A stretch of 58,267 bases of DNA, taken from Verrucomicrobiota bacterium. Lineage in GTDB: Bacteria > Verrucomicrobiota > Verrucomicrobiia > Palsa-1439. A program made the translations under genes and the position numbers. Each line of letters starts with the position of its first letter. The stretch's first letter is position 1. Below are positions 1 through 9,107 of this stretch, in pieces. Below the pieces are notes generated by a model. It had not been told where the DNA came from and searched no databases. It saw only the letters and a program-made list of their open reading frames with translations. Location: NCBI GenBank assembly GCA_003164675.1, contig PLTX01000087.1:5342-63608 (forward strand), given 5' to 3'.

Positions 1-1934
1 ATGAGATTCGCACGCCGATGAACGGTATCATCGGGATGGCCGATCTGGCGTTGGACACCCAGCTGTCACCCGATCAGCGGGAATACCTCAATACCGTCAA
101 GCTCTCCGCGGACACGTTGCTCCAGTTGATCAATGATATCCTGGACTTCTCCAAAATCGAGGCCGGCAAGCTCGATCTCGATCCCATTGACTTCCGTTTG
201 CGCGACAATCTGGGGGACACGCTCAAGACCCTGGCGATTCGCGCTCACCAGAAAGGCCTCGAGTTGGCGGCGCGCGTTCTCCCGGACGTACCGGACGAAC
301 TGGTCGGCGACCCGGTCCGCCTGCGTCAAATCATCGTCAATCTCATCGGCAACGCGATCAAATTTACCGAACGGGGTGAGGTCGTTATCCAGGTCGCAGT
401 CGATGGACAGCCGCAAGGAGACAATCTCTGCCTGCATTTTGCCGTCAGCGATACGGGCATTGGCATACCCGAGGACAAGCAGGGTGTGATCTTCGAAGCG
501 TTCGCGCAAGCCGACGGTTCGACCACGCGCAAGTACGGCGGCACCGGTCTGGGTCTGGCCATCTCCTCTCAGTTGGTCAAGATGATGGGCGGCAGGATCT
601 GGGTGGAAAGCGAAGTGGGTAAGGGCAGCACGTTTCATTTCACGGCGCAGATGAGCCTCTCGAAGAATCTTGCGCCGAAGTTGCCCACGCAACAGGCCGA
701 CCTGGAAGGTCTCCCGGTGTTGGTGGTTGACGATAATGCCACCAATCGTCGCATATCGGAAGAGATCCTGCGCCACTGGCACGCGAAGCCGGTGATCACC
801 AGTAGCGCGGCAGCCGCATTTACGGGAATGAAGAAGGCCCACGCTCGTGGAGAACCATTCCAGGTGGTCTTGTTGGATTGCCTGATGCCCGAGACGGACG
901 GGTTCGGTCTGGCCGAACGGATTCGCCAGGACCCGGACCTGGCTTCAACGAAGTTGATCATGGTGTCCTCGACGGGCCGGGCCAGCGTTGCTTCGCGATG
1001 CCGGGAAATGGGACTGGCGGGTTACCTGACCAAGCCGGTCAAGCAATCGGAACTTTTCGATGCCATCGCGACAGCGGTGGGGAACCAGGGCGAGCCGGTT
1101 GCACAACCGGCGGCAGCCAGCCCATCCGAGGCGGGTGCATCTCGCAAGTTGCGAGTGCTGCTGGCGGAGGACAACCCTGTCAACCAGCGGTTGGTCGCCA
1201 AGTTGATGGAAAAACACGGGCACACACTGGTGGCGGTCAACAACGGCGTCGAAGCCCTCGGCGCGTTGGAGCGGGAAACGTTTGACGTGGTCCTCATGGA
1301 CGTGCAGATGCCTGAGATGGGCGGGTTCGAGGCCACGGCCCGCATTCGCGACCGCGAGAAGTCAACCGGCCAACACGTTCCGGTGATTGCGATGACCGCC
1401 CACGCGTTGAAGGGGGACCGTGAGCGATGCCTGGAAGCCGGGATGGACGCCTACGTGTCGAAACCCATACAGGCCACGGTGTTGTTTGAGACGATCGACA
1501 GCGTGGTGCCAAACCCGTCGCTGGTGGCCAGCGTGCCAGAAAAACTTCCCGAGGATGACGCAGCGCCCGCGGCGAGCGTCAAGGTCTTCGATTACGAGGC
1601 GGCCCTGGCCATGCTCGACGGTGACACAGAACTTTTCAGCGAACTGGCGGGATTGTTCACGACCGAGTCGGTCCAGTTACTCAACCAGATTCACGAGTCC
1701 ATTGCCGGGCGTGACGCAAAACTTTTGGAAAGGTCGGCGCACTCGTTGAAAGGGTCAGCCGCCGCCTTTAGCGCCGGGCCCTCGCGAGCCGTTGCCCAAC
1801 GCCTGGAGGGCATGGGGGCCCGTGGCGAGTTCGGCGGGGCCGACGTTGTCGCCGCCGAATTGCGGGAGGAAGTCACGCGACTGACAAAGGCGCTTTCTAA
1901 GTATCGGAAAGAGGGTGCGGTGTGCGAATCCTGA
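1..1934 (+). CDS. Hybrid sensor histidine kinase (5' end outside window)
   Basis: The reading frame enters from the left edge. The first bases read as the end of a His codon followed by EIRTPMNG, so the phosphoacceptor His of the H-box lies exactly at the window edge. Numbering from the first internal Met (base 18), a HATPase domain follows with an N-box (NLIGNAIKF, about 108-116), G1 (DTGIGIPED, about 145-153) and G2 ([10 protein letters not shown], about 174). Two receiver domains follow, about 233-352 (acceptor D287) and 378-495 (acceptor D428), and a C-terminal Hpt domain with AHSLKGSAA (H575). This is a complete His-Asp-His phosphorelay in one polypeptide. The sensor part is missing, so the stimulus is unknown. 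The stop overlaps the GTG start of the next response regulator by 13 bp, so the two are probably co-translated and work together. Confidence 0.95.
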   Translation, partial: EIRTPMNGIIGMADLALDTQLSPDQREYLNTVKLSADTLLQLINDILDFSKIEAGKLDLDPIDFRLRDNLGDTLKTLAIRAHQKGLELAARVLPDVPDELVGDPVRLRQIIVNLIGNAIKFTERGEVVIQVAVDGQPQGDNLCLHFAVSDTGIGIPEDKQGVIFEAFAQADGSTTRKYGGTGLGLAISSQLVKMMGGRIWVESEVGKGSTFHFTAQMSLSKNLAPKLPTQQADLEGLPVLVVDDNATNRRISEEILRHWHAKPVITSSAAAAFTGMKKAHARGEPFQVVLLDCLMPETDGFGLAERIRQDPDLASTKLIMVSSTGRASVASRCREMGLAGYLTKPVKQSELFDAIATAVGNQGEPVAQPAAASPSEAGASRKLRVLLAEDNPVNQRLVAKLMEKHGHTLVAVNNGVEALGALERETFDVVLMDVQMPEMGGFEATARIRDREKSTGQHVPVIAMTAHALKGDRERCLEAGMDAYVSKPIQATVLFETIDSVVPNPSLVASVPEKLPEDDAAPAASVKVFDYEAALAMLDGDTELFSELAGLFTTESVQLLNQIHESIAGRDAKLLERSAHSLKGSAAAFSAGPSRAVAQRLEGMGARGEFGGADVVAAELREEVTRLTKALSKYRKEGAVCES

Positions 1935-2551
1935 TTGCCGAAGACGACGTGGTGTCGCGCCATCTGTTGGAGACCACCCTCACCAAATGGGGTTACGAGG
2001 TCATCAGCACCACGGATGGGATACAGGCCTTCGACGCGCTGAGCCAGCCCGACGCGCCGTCGTTGGCGGTCCTGGACTGGATGATGCCGGGCATGGATGG
2101 CGCGGAAGTGTGCCATCGGGCACGGAGCCTGGGAACAGACCGGCTGCTGTACATCATTCTGCTCACCGCCAAGGGCCGCAAGGAAGACATTGTCCAGGGA
2201 CTTACGGCGGGAGCGGACGATTATATTATCAAGCCGTTCGATCGCTCGGAATTGAAGGCCCGGATCAATGTCGGCGAACGCATTCTCCGTCTGCAAGCGG
2301 AACTGGCCGCCCGCGTCAAAGAGCTGGAACTCGCGCTGGCCAATGTCAAACTGTTGCAGGGATTGTTGCCCATCTGTTGCTACTGCAAAAAAATCCGCAA
2401 CGACCAGAACTACTGGCAGCAGGTGGACACCTACATTGCCGACCACTCGGAAGCGCAGTTCACCCACGGGATCTGTCCGGAATGCCGCGAGAAAATCGTG
2501 AGACCGGAGTTGGAACGGCTGAAAGTCAACGAGCCCGCCGTTCCCAACTGA
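1922..2551 (+). CDS. Response regulator with C-terminal Cys-rich tail
   Basis: A 209-residue protein with a GTG start inside the end of the kinase gene. Residues 1-118 form a receiver domain (acidic EDD at 7-9, phosphoacceptor D52 in [11 protein letters not shown], conserved K near 104). A short helical linker (about 122-147) leads to a Cys-rich module (about 150-203) carrying [10 protein letters not shown] and [12 protein letters not shown], with C152, C153, C155, H182, C185 and C188. This tail occurs in many bacterial PAS and receiver proteins and looks like a small metal-binding or redox module, but its function is not established. There is no DNA-binding output domain. A near copy of the tail lies at 4881-5041. 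Confidence 0.93.
   Translation: MRILIAEDDVVSRHLLETTLTKWGYEVISTTDGIQAFDALSQPDAPSLAVLDWMMPGMDGAEVCHRARSLGTDRLLYIILLTAKGRKEDIVQGLTAGADDYIIKPFDRSELKARINVGERILRLQAELAARVKELELALANVKLLQGLLPICCYCKKIRNDQNYWQQVDTYIADHSEAQFTHGICPECREKIVRPELERLKVNEPAVPN
2391..2551 (+). repeat. Copy 1 of a 161-bp duplication (response-regulator tail)
   Basis: The last 161 bp of the response-regulator gene recur in the same orientation at 4881-5041, with about nine differences by eye. This copy is the functional one because it continues the receiver-domain reading frame. Confidence 0.9.
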
Positions 2552-2560
2552 CCGCCATCG

Positions 2561-3583
2561 TCAGCGGCGGCGGCGATGGCGTGAGCGAGGATGCAGCAAC
2601 GCCACTCGGTGGGAGAGGGCGAGGGCCCCTCGCAGCTCGGGACAAGCCCCTCGTCGAATTCGGGATAAGCGGAAAGCGGAAAGACCGAGGCCGAGGCCGA
2701 GGAGGAGAAGAGAGGACGGCTCGGGAATCTCGATGGCAAGATAATCCGCCGCGGACAGTCCCGATGCGAATAGAGACATGTTCCCCGCAGGATCGATTTC
2801 GAGAATCGACTCGGACAGGTGGTCTGCGACAAACAGGTCGCCGCTGCTGTCGAAAGCGAGACCAATTGGTCCCTGAAGGTACTGCGCCAACCCGTTCGTG
2901 GAGTACGAGGCGAAGGTCGAGCCTATGCCGCTCGCATTGAACTTCTCGATGGTGTTGTTGCCGTAGTTCGCGACGTAGAGGTTGCCACTGCTGTCAAACG
3001 CCAAGGCTTGAGGATTATCCAAACCCGAAGTGGCAAAAACCGTTCCGGTTCCGCTTGGGGTGAATTTTAGAATCGTGTTGCTATAATTCGCCACGTAGAG
3101 ATTGCCGCTACTGTCGAAAGCCAGACCGAAAGGGCTATCCAAGCCGGAGGTAGCGGTGGCGAAAACCGATCCGGTTCCACTTGAGTTGAATTCCTCTACG
3201 GTGTTGTTGCCTGCGTTTGCGACGTACAGATTGCCATTCTCGTCGAAAGCAAGATCTGCAGGATAGCTCAAGCCTGAAGTGGTAAAAACCGACCCGGTGC
3301 CGCTCGAGCTGAACTTCTCAATCGAGGGGCTACCTTGGAGGCCGCCGCCTGTGTTAGCGACATACAGATTACCACTGCCGTCGAACGCAAGCCCAGCTGG
3401 GTAGTTAAGGCCGTTCGCGGCAGTAGCGAACGTGGATTGTATTCCGGTTGAATTGAAATTCAGGATGGAGTCCACGTTGTAGGTCGACAAAAATACTGTG
3501 TCCGCGTAGCTGGATATGTGCTGCGACCACACGCTAAAAAACAAGACACATCCTAGCGAGGTGTTTTTGAACATTCCCTTCAT
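2561..3583 (-). CDS. Exported NHL/beta-propeller protein with PEP-CTERM anchor
   Basis: I start it at 3583 (MKGMFKNTSLG), which gives a clean signal peptide ending near SSYA; the upstream extension of the frame has no export signal. The body has at least five repeats of about 40 residues around LAFDSSGNLYVANY, typical of NHL/SMP-30-like propeller blades. Near the end, IPEPSS followed by a Leu/Gly-rich segment and RLSRIRR is a PEP-CTERM sorting signal, so the protein should be processed by an exosortase/archaeosortase-type enzyme and end up outside the cell. Oddly, about 27 more residues follow the basic cluster (ending HRRRR), whereas PEP-CTERM proteins normally stop there; the native stop may have been lost when the neighbouring DNA rearranged. 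The partner or ligand is unknown. Confidence 0.85.
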   Translation of the reverse strand: MKGMFKNTSLGCVLFFSVWSQHISSYADTVFLSTYNVDSILNFNSTGIQSTFATAANGLNYPAGLAFDGSGNLYVANTGGGLQGSPSIEKFSSSGTGSVFTTSGLSYPADLAFDENGNLYVANAGNNTVEEFNSSGTGSVFATATSGLDSPFGLAFDSSGNLYVANYSNTILKFTPSGTGTVFATSGLDNPQALAFDSSGNLYVANYGNNTIEKFNASGIGSTFASYSTNGLAQYLQGPIGLAFDSSGDLFVADHLSESILEIDPAGNMSLFASGLSAADYLAIEIPEPSSLLLLGLGLGLSAFRLSRIRRGACPELRGALALSHRVALLHPRSRHRRRR

Positions 3584-3848
3584 ACGTACCCGACCTCTGC
3601 CGAGAAGTATACCATCATTAGATGGCGCATGGCAAGTCACATTCTTCTCGATTCTTGGTCGCCGATAGTTCTCATAATCAACTCTGGCTGCTATGGGATA
3701 TGGATTCATTTCAGCGCTCCTTTTGCCTCGATGTCGACGATCTCCCCGTCCCTGCTCATGTGTGCCGGGCCCAAGAATCTTGGCTGTAAAGTTCGATATT
3801 TGTTTCCGTCGCTCAGTATGTGATGGCTCCGATGGTCTTGTTTATCAA

Positions 3849-3873
3849 GGGGGTCAACGCTTGACTCTTGACA
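3849..3873 (+). repeat. Left 25-bp inverted repeat of the Y1-transposase element
   Basis: It begins GGGGGTCAACGC and is the perfect reverse complement of 4838-4862. It contains the internal palindrome GTCAACGCTTGAC and overlaps the transposase stop codon. Confidence 0.9.
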
Positions 3874-4807
3874 GTTCACGAAGTTGTTCCAATCGATCGT
3901 GGAGGGAGCGGTTGCTGTGAGCGGCGATTTCCAATCGTTTGACGACCTGACGCACGCCGCTGCCGTCGCGATAGCCGCACTCCCGCGCCACGTCGACGCC
4001 GCGTTCACCTCCCAGGGACACGCGCGCCCAAATCTTGATTCGGTCATCGGTCTCCCCCGCCATCAGTTCGTGTACCCGTTCGCGGATCTGTGCTGCGTCT
4101 TCGGTGGCGCTCCAGCGCACTTCCTCCGGACCGCCTTTCTCGTCGATTAGTCGCCGCACCTTGTCATACAGCCGTTCTCCGCCCAGTACCAACCCCCGCT
4201 GCAATCGGTCCCAAGGATTGCGCACGGGTTGGCCGAACGCGCGCGCGATCGCCTGGCGATATTCGGCCTGCGCCGCTCGCAGACTTCGTCCCCAATAGGC
4301 CAGCCAGTCCAAGCACAACCAAGACGGAGGCGAGCGGCGCAGGCCGGCGTAGTCCCCATGGCTGCTCCACGGGTAGTGCCTCAACTCCTCCGCCCGTTCG
4401 GGGGGAATCGACCGTCCCCGCTGCCGCGGGCGCACTGGATTCAGGTGCACATATTCCACCAGCCAGCGCGCGTACTCGTCGGCGTCAACCAATTGGGCCT
4501 TGAATCGCCCTTGGAACAGGTGCCCCTGGCGCCGATGACGCGCGTTGAACCGTGCGGTGTACGTGGTCTGCAACCAACCCATCGCCCGACTCAGATTGGC
4601 GCGGGGTGTACCTACCAGTAGATGATAATGATTGGGCATCAGGCAGTAGGCGTGAACCCGCAGCCCGAACTGCGGGACGGCTTCGGCGAGCGTGTCAACA
4701 AACCGCCGTCGATCCTCGTCATCGCGGAAGACGTCCCGTCGCTCATTGCCGCGGGCCATCACGTGATAGACCGCTCCCGCAAACTCCACACGAATTGGAC
4801 GCGCCAT
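3854..4807 (-). CDS. REP-associated tyrosine transposase-like protein (Y1_Tnp, HUH)
   Basis: A 317-residue protein starting MARPIRVEFAGAVYHV; the frame extends 12 residues upstream, but this is the family-typical start. The HUH metal motif is MPNHYHLL (H60, H62) and the likely nucleophile is Y83 in TTYTARFN. The family block RRQGHLFQGRF and the EYVHLNPVR region follow. The C-terminal third (after about 180) is a DnaA/HTH-like extension with VDVARECGYRDGSGV, as in long RAYT variants. It should nick and rejoin single-stranded DNA at hairpin ends. The frame is intact, so the element may still be active. Confidence 0.9.
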   Translation of the reverse strand: MARPIRVEFAGAVYHVMARGNERRDVFRDDEDRRRFVDTLAEAVPQFGLRVHAYCLMPNHYHLLVGTPRANLSRAMGWLQTTYTARFNARHRRQGHLFQGRFKAQLVDADEYARWLVEYVHLNPVRPRQRGRSIPPERAEELRHYPWSSHGDYAGLRRSPPSWLCLDWLAYWGRSLRAAQAEYRQAIARAFGQPVRNPWDRLQRGLVLGGERLYDKVRRLIDEKGGPEEVRWSATEDAAQIRERVHELMAGETDDRIKIWARVSLGGERGVDVARECGYRDGSGVRQVVKRLEIAAHSNRSLHDRLEQLRELSRVKR

Positions 4808-4837
4808 GTCCCGCATCTTGTCCAAACCAACCTTAAA

Positions 4838-4862
4838 TGTCAAGAGTCAAGCGTTGACCCCC
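4838..4862 (-). repeat. Right 25-bp inverted repeat of the Y1-transposase element
   Basis: Perfect reverse complement of 3849-3873. It lies just upstream of the transposase start, so it probably also overlaps the transposase promoter region. Confidence 0.9.
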
Positions 4863-4880
4863 ATTCTGTCCGCAGCATTC

Positions 4881-5041
4881 AAATTCGCAACGACCAGAAT
4901 TACTGGCAGCAGGTGGACACCTACATTTCCGACCACTCGGAGGCGCAGTTCACCCACGGCATCTGTCCGGAATGCCGCGAGAAAATCATGAGACCGGAGT
5001 TGGAACGGCTGAAAGTCAACGAGCCCGCCATTCCCATCTAA
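4881..5041 (+). pseudogene. Orphan copy of the response-regulator Cys-rich tail
   Basis: This 161-bp stretch encodes [14 protein letters not shown] and [12 protein letters not shown] in frame up to a stop. It matches the end of the response regulator at 2391-2551 with about nine base differences, two of them changing the last codons. It has no receiver domain and no start of its own. The upstream half of the gene was either never copied or was replaced by the PEP-CTERM gene and the transposase element now lying between the two copies. It is expected to be non-functional. Confidence 0.85.
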
Positions 5042-5047
5042 CGGGCT

Positions 5048-6055
5048 TCAGCGTCGGTTTCGGAGGAAACTGGCGATCAATTCTTCTGGCGAGCACGTCG
5101 CCGTGCCGACCTTGCCGACCACCACACCCGCGGCGTGATTCGACATTTCCGCCGCGTCCACCGCATCAGCCTTCACCGCCAGCGCCAGCACCAGGGTGGC
5201 AATTACCGTATCGCCGGCGCCGGACACATCAAACACTTCCTGCGCGACGGTGGGAATGTGATGCGGTTTCTTATCAGGCCGAAACAGGCACATGCCATCT
5301 TCGCCGAGCGTGACCAGAAGGTTGCGGGGTTTCCACATCCGCAAGAGCGTTTGTCCCACGCGCAGGAGGGCTTCGTCGCGCAGGATGTCTTCCGCAGGTT
5401 CGACATGTGGCAGTCCGGCCGCGGCAAACGCCTCGGAGCGATTGGGTGTAACCGCCGTCAAGCCGGAGTAGCGGAGTCGGCTGCGAGAATTCGGGTCCGC
5501 CGCCGTGACCTTGCGTGCCTGGTGGGCCAGCCGTTGCATGGCATTGAGCAGCCTCTGGGACAAGAGGCCCTTGGCATAATCCTCGAAGATCACGGCGGAA
5601 ACGCTCTCCAGGCGTGACTCAAAGTTTTCCAACACCTTGCGCTCGATCTGGGGGGGCAGGTCGGCGCACTTTTCCCGGTCGAAACGCACGACCTGCTGGC
5701 CGTGCGCGACAATGCGGGTCTTGAGGGTTGTCGGACGGTTGGGGTCAACGATCAATCCATCCGTGTTCACACCCTGCTGATCGAGCAATTCCCGCAGATC
5801 TTCGCCGGTGTTATCGTCTCCCAATACGCCGAGGATGAAGACCGACGAGCCCAAAGCACGGAGGTTGCGTGCGACATTGGCGGCGCCGCCGGGGAAGAGT
5901 GATTCACGGTTGATTTCGACGACGGGCACGGGCGCCTCGGGCGAGATCCGTGACACTTTCCCCCAGAGAAAGCGATCGAGCATGACATCGCCGACGACGA
6001 GGATGCGTTGTCGCGGGAAATCGGCGAGGATATGGTGCAGGCGCTTAGCGTTCAT
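5048..6055 (-). CDS. rfaE1: D-glycero-beta-D-manno-heptose-7-phosphate kinase
   Basis: A 335-residue PfkB-family kinase matching the N-terminal half of HldE/RfaE. It has VVGDVMLDRFLWG near residue 20, FPGGAANVARNLRALG near 55 and the C-terminal anion-hole/catalytic motif DVSGAGDTVIATL. It phosphorylates heptose 7-phosphate at O-1 on the path to ADP-heptose for LPS core synthesis in the cytosol. The nucleotidyltransferase half (RfaE2) is absent here, so it must be encoded elsewhere. The start overlaps the end of the upstream gene by 11 bp, indicating an operon with the DHS-like and DUF3108 genes. Confidence 0.93.
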   Translation of the reverse strand: MNAKRLHHILADFPRQRILVVGDVMLDRFLWGKVSRISPEAPVPVVEINRESLFPGGAANVARNLRALGSSVFILGVLGDDNTGEDLRELLDQQGVNTDGLIVDPNRPTTLKTRIVAHGQQVVRFDREKCADLPPQIERKVLENFESRLESVSAVIFEDYAKGLLSQRLLNAMQRLAHQARKVTAADPNSRSRLRYSGLTAVTPNRSEAFAAAGLPHVEPAEDILRDEALLRVGQTLLRMWKPRNLLVTLGEDGMCLFRPDKKPHHIPTVAQEVFDVSGAGDTVIATLVLALAVKADAVDAAEMSNHAAGVVVGKVGTATCSPEELIASFLRNRR

Positions 6056-6998
6056 TTGATTTGAGTTGTTCGATTGTGGCCGCGGCCCAGAGCGGCACGA
6101 GCAATTCGTGGTGGCCGATGATGTAGTAACCGTGGCCGCCCTTGTGCGTGGGGCGGCGGACGATGTTCTCCGCGGAACGATATTGATGGATCATATCGAA
6201 CGTGACGGTGGTGAAATTCTCCACTTTGTGGCCGAGGTTGCGGGCGATGGTGAGCGCTTTCAGGAACAATTCAGGCATGATGACCGCCGAGCCGATGTTG
6301 AAGACGACACCACCTTCGAGTTGAGCGACCACGGACGCGAACTTCTGAAAATCGAGATAGGTGGCCTCGCCCAGCACACCGCCATCGGTGGTGGGGTGCT
6401 GATGGATGATGTCGGTGCCGATGGCGATATGGACGGTGACCGGAATCTTGCCGATAACGCCTTGATGCAAGATGCTCAACTCGCGGTTGCGGAATTGACC
6501 GGTGACGATGGCTTCACCGAGCGCGCGGCCGGCCCCAACCCCCTGTTTCACACCGTCGGCCAGTGCCTGGTTCATGAGGCGACCGGTCTCGTCGATCATT
6601 CCAAAACTGCCATCATCGAGCCCGCGCTGGACGTCTTCGCTGGTCTCGCCGATGTAGGCCAACTCGAAGTCGTGGATGGCGCCCGCGCCGTTGAACGCGA
6701 TCGCGGAGATGACACCGCGCTTCATGAGATCGAGGAAAATCGGGTTCAGGCCGCACTTGATGGTGTGCGCGCCCATCATCACCACGACCGGCCGGCGATT
6801 GCGGACCGCGGAGACGGTGGCGTCAACGACCGCGCGGAAATCGTTGCCGGCGAGGATGCGCGGAAGTGACTCGAAGAATTGGGCGAAGCTGCCGCCGGGC
6901 TTCCAGGCGCTCGCCAGCTCGTTGAGATGAACTTTGTTGGGCCGCTCACGAATCGGGTACGTGCGCACGCGGTCAAAATGAAGCGGGGGAAATTCCAT
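6045..6998 (-). CDS. Deoxyhypusine-synthase-family protein, divergent
   Basis: Start chosen at 6998 (MEFPPLHFDRVRTYP), one base after the stop of the upstream gene; the longer frame would run into that gene. The 317-residue protein resembles bacterial deoxyhypusine synthase-like proteins: VVVMMGAHTIKCGLNP, AIAFNGAGAIHDFELA, a Rossmann-type GGVVFNIGSA and a C-terminal HKGGHGYYIIGHHELL. I cannot find the SWGK-type segment that carries the essential Lys of true deoxyhypusine synthases; the equivalent place reads VRRPTHKG. Bacteria generally lack the eIF5A substrate, so the real reaction is probably another NAD- or polyamine-linked one. Co-transcription with rfaE1 hints at an envelope or sugar role (inference). 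Confidence 0.7.
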   Translation of the reverse strand: MEFPPLHFDRVRTYPIRERPNKVHLNELASAWKPGGSFAQFFESLPRILAGNDFRAVVDATVSAVRNRRPVVVMMGAHTIKCGLNPIFLDLMKRGVISAIAFNGAGAIHDFELAYIGETSEDVQRGLDDGSFGMIDETGRLMNQALADGVKQGVGAGRALGEAIVTGQFRNRELSILHQGVIGKIPVTVHIAIGTDIIHQHPTTDGGVLGEATYLDFQKFASVVAQLEGGVVFNIGSAVIMPELFLKALTIARNLGHKVENFTTVTFDMIHQYRSAENIVRRPTHKGGHGYYIIGHHELLVPLWAAATIEQLKSNER

Positions 6999-6999
6999 A

Positions 7000-7845
7000 T
7001 CAGGGGGCGGGCTCGGAAGAGCCAGCATTCGATGCCATCGGTGACGCGAAATTGGATGCGCTGCCATTCTTACTGGCTGTGGCGGAGGGGACGCGGCCGG
7101 TGATGACGCTGAAGAGGACCAGTTTCGCGCTGCCGAACCTCAGATCGGAGTTGACGAGCAGCGGTAAGTGGCGGGCATCGTCACTGATCCAGAACCACAT
7201 GCGTCCCTTGTTGGCGGAGACGACGCTGAGGGTCGGGTTGGGCTCGACGCGCAAGGCCTGGACGTCACCGAGGGGTTTCACCCAAACCAAATTGCGTTTG
7301 TCGGGGTGGATGGTGACGTTGTAATTTGTGGTATCGGCGCTAATGGTGAAAACCTGGTCGGAATCCAGCATGAGTCTCCTCGTGCGCACGACGTAGAGCG
7401 ACGAGATGACATCCTGCACCGGTTGGTCGAGCAGCACGTGGTGTTGCTTGCCGTTGATACGATTGGTGACGACGGTTTCCTTGCTGGCGTAATCGTAGTG
7501 CGACTCCGTATTGCGATGGTGTTTGCCTTCGGTACGGTCTTCGCGATATCGGCGCGAGAACAGGCCGTCGCAATCCAGCCAGCTTTCGGCGGTGCTATCG
7601 ACCGGGAACAATAGTTCAATCAGCCCGCTGGTCTTGGCCTTGGCGACCAGATGATAGCAGTTATGTCCGTCAACCGGTTCGATTCCCGCCACCTCCAGTG
7701 TCGCGCGTCCGACAACGAAGGGACCCCAAAAAATCTGGTACGTGAGCTTCTCGCCCACGGCAAACGGGATGGAATCAGCGTCGTTGGCCCATGTCATGCC
7801 GGCCGACACCAGAAGAGAGACAAGAAATGCCGTAAGTTTTTTCAC
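7000..7845 (-). CDS. DUF3108 family exported protein
   Basis: A 281-residue protein with a signal peptide (MKKLTAFLVSLLVSAGMTWA). The mature part opens with FAVGEKLTYQIFWGPFVVG, a start typical of DUF3108 proteins, followed by beta-strand-rich sequence and a low-complexity Ser/Ala-rich tail. DUF3108 proteins are periplasmic and of unknown function. It is the first gene of a tight operon (one-base gap to the DHS-like gene, which then overlaps rfaE1), so an envelope-associated role is likely. Confidence 0.8.
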   Translation of the reverse strand: MKKLTAFLVSLLVSAGMTWANDADSIPFAVGEKLTYQIFWGPFVVGRATLEVAGIEPVDGHNCYHLVAKAKTSGLIELLFPVDSTAESWLDCDGLFSRRYREDRTEGKHHRNTESHYDYASKETVVTNRINGKQHHVLLDQPVQDVISSLYVVRTRRLMLDSDQVFTISADTTNYNVTIHPDKRNLVWVKPLGDVQALRVEPNPTLSVVSANKGRMWFWISDDARHLPLLVNSDLRFGSAKLVLFSVITGRVPSATASKNGSASNFASPMASNAGSSEPAP

Positions 7846-8023
7846 AACGCCACAATGAAGGCAGTATAGGAATGTATTTCGCGGGTTTCAACGAAAAAGG
7901 CCGATGGGCGACGTATGCCCCTTAGACACGACCATGGCCGGCGCATTCAAAATCTTGTGGCACGAATGGAGCGGCCACACGACCTGCTTGCGCTTTTTCA
8001 TGGCCCCGCTACACTGCGGGGCC

Positions 8024-8932
8024 ATGCGAAGAACGCGACGGTTGGTGGGGATGATCGCGCTCGCCATGGTGCTCGGGCACCGGCTGGCGTGCGCGCAGTT
8101 GTCCACCAACGACGTCACGACCGCTGCGAAAGATGCCGACACGTGCGTTCTGCGCTTGCAGGAAATTCGCGACGAGGCGGTGAAGCTGGAAGAGGCCGCT
8201 CCACCAGATCAGGTTGCTCTCGTCGATTGCGTTCACTCGCGCGTGCTGAAAGTCAAGGGGTTGCTCGAATTGACTCTCGGCGCGCAGAAGAACCTTCACA
8301 AGGCGGTCAAGTCGGACGAGGCGGAGGCAGCGGATGGTTACGCCAGCAGTGTGAAGCTGTGCTGCGCACGCGCGGAGAAGCTGCTGGTGGAGGCGGAGGG
8401 TTGTGCGACCAGCGTCACTCTCAAGACGGCGCCGACCAACGAGGCGCCCGCAGGCGTTACGAACAGCAGCATCGATATCAAGATTACGCCGAGAGCGGCG
8501 GGGCTTCCGCCGGTTCGACGCGCGGTGGTGCGCACACGGGAAACCTGCCTGCACCACGAGCAATTTGCGATGATGTTGGGGCGGGTGATGGATTTGAAGA
8601 TGACGGACAAGGCGACGCCGGATGATTTCATGAAGAGGTTGGCAAAACTGGCCGTCGAACCGCTCCGCGGCTGGCAACCGGGCCAATGCGTGACGGTGGA
8701 CGACGTCTATGTGGCGTGTGCGCGAGCCATGAATTTGAAAGTGAAGGACCCGCAGGACCCGTTGAGCTACGGCCAGGCGTTGCGCGACGAAGGGCTGGAT
8801 GTGGACACGTTGTTGCCCGAACGCGATCCGCAGCTTGATCCGCCGTACGTGCTCGACTCCGAAGTGCGCGCGTTTCTCACCACCGGCTACGCCGCGCCGC
8901 TGCCAAGTTCACGGCGTATAGCGCCGGATTAG
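8024..8932 (+). CDS. Exported protein of unknown function
   Basis: Start taken at 8024 (MRRTRRLVGMIALAMVLG), because it gives an Arg-rich n-region and a hydrophobic core with a cleavage site near ACA; the longer frame starts 40 codons earlier without a signal. The 302-residue protein has a helical N-terminal half with several Cys (DADTCVLRL, SVKLCCARAEKLL) and a C-terminal half containing TPDDFMKRLAKLAVEP and GWQPGQCVTVDDVYVACARAMNL, which reads like a small helical module. I do not recognise a family. It is transcribed alone. Confidence 0.7.
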   Translation: MRRTRRLVGMIALAMVLGHRLACAQLSTNDVTTAAKDADTCVLRLQEIRDEAVKLEEAAPPDQVALVDCVHSRVLKVKGLLELTLGAQKNLHKAVKSDEAEAADGYASSVKLCCARAEKLLVEAEGCATSVTLKTAPTNEAPAGVTNSSIDIKITPRAAGLPPVRRAVVRTRETCLHHEQFAMMLGRVMDLKMTDKATPDDFMKRLAKLAVEPLRGWQPGQCVTVDDVYVACARAMNLKVKDPQDPLSYGQALRDEGLDVDTLLPERDPQLDPPYVLDSEVRAFLTTGYAAPLPSSRRIAPD

Positions 8933-9107
8933 TAGTAGGCTTGCTACTAGGTAATCAATGATCTCACGTCCTAAGGTCTTGCGCTTCGACGAAATCACCC
9001 GCCTGCAACAAAGTCTGCGGTGAGAATCCCTGTTTGCGTCGGTATTTGAAGAGCTTAACGAGTTTCCGAGTTTTTCTGGCTAGGTAATTGTTAGTCATAG
9101 CTCCACT
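8933..9107. other. Convergent intergenic region
   Basis: Between two convergent genes. Bases 8931-8949 can form a small hairpin (TAGTAG...CTACTA), possibly a weak bidirectional terminator. Nothing else is seen. Confidence 0.4.

Larger units (their letters stand above)
3849..4862 (-). mobile_element. Y1-transposase element bounded by 25-bp perfect inverted repeats
   Basis: Bases 3849-3873 and 4838-4862 are perfect reverse complements over 25 bp. Each end also contains a short internal hairpin, GTCAA-CGC-TTGAC. The only gene inside is a Y1 (HUH) transposase whose stop codon lies inside the left repeat. The HUH enzyme and hairpin ends suggest a REP/IS200-like single-strand mechanism, but the long terminal inverted repeats are more like those of a DDE element. 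I see no clear target duplication. Confidence 0.75.
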
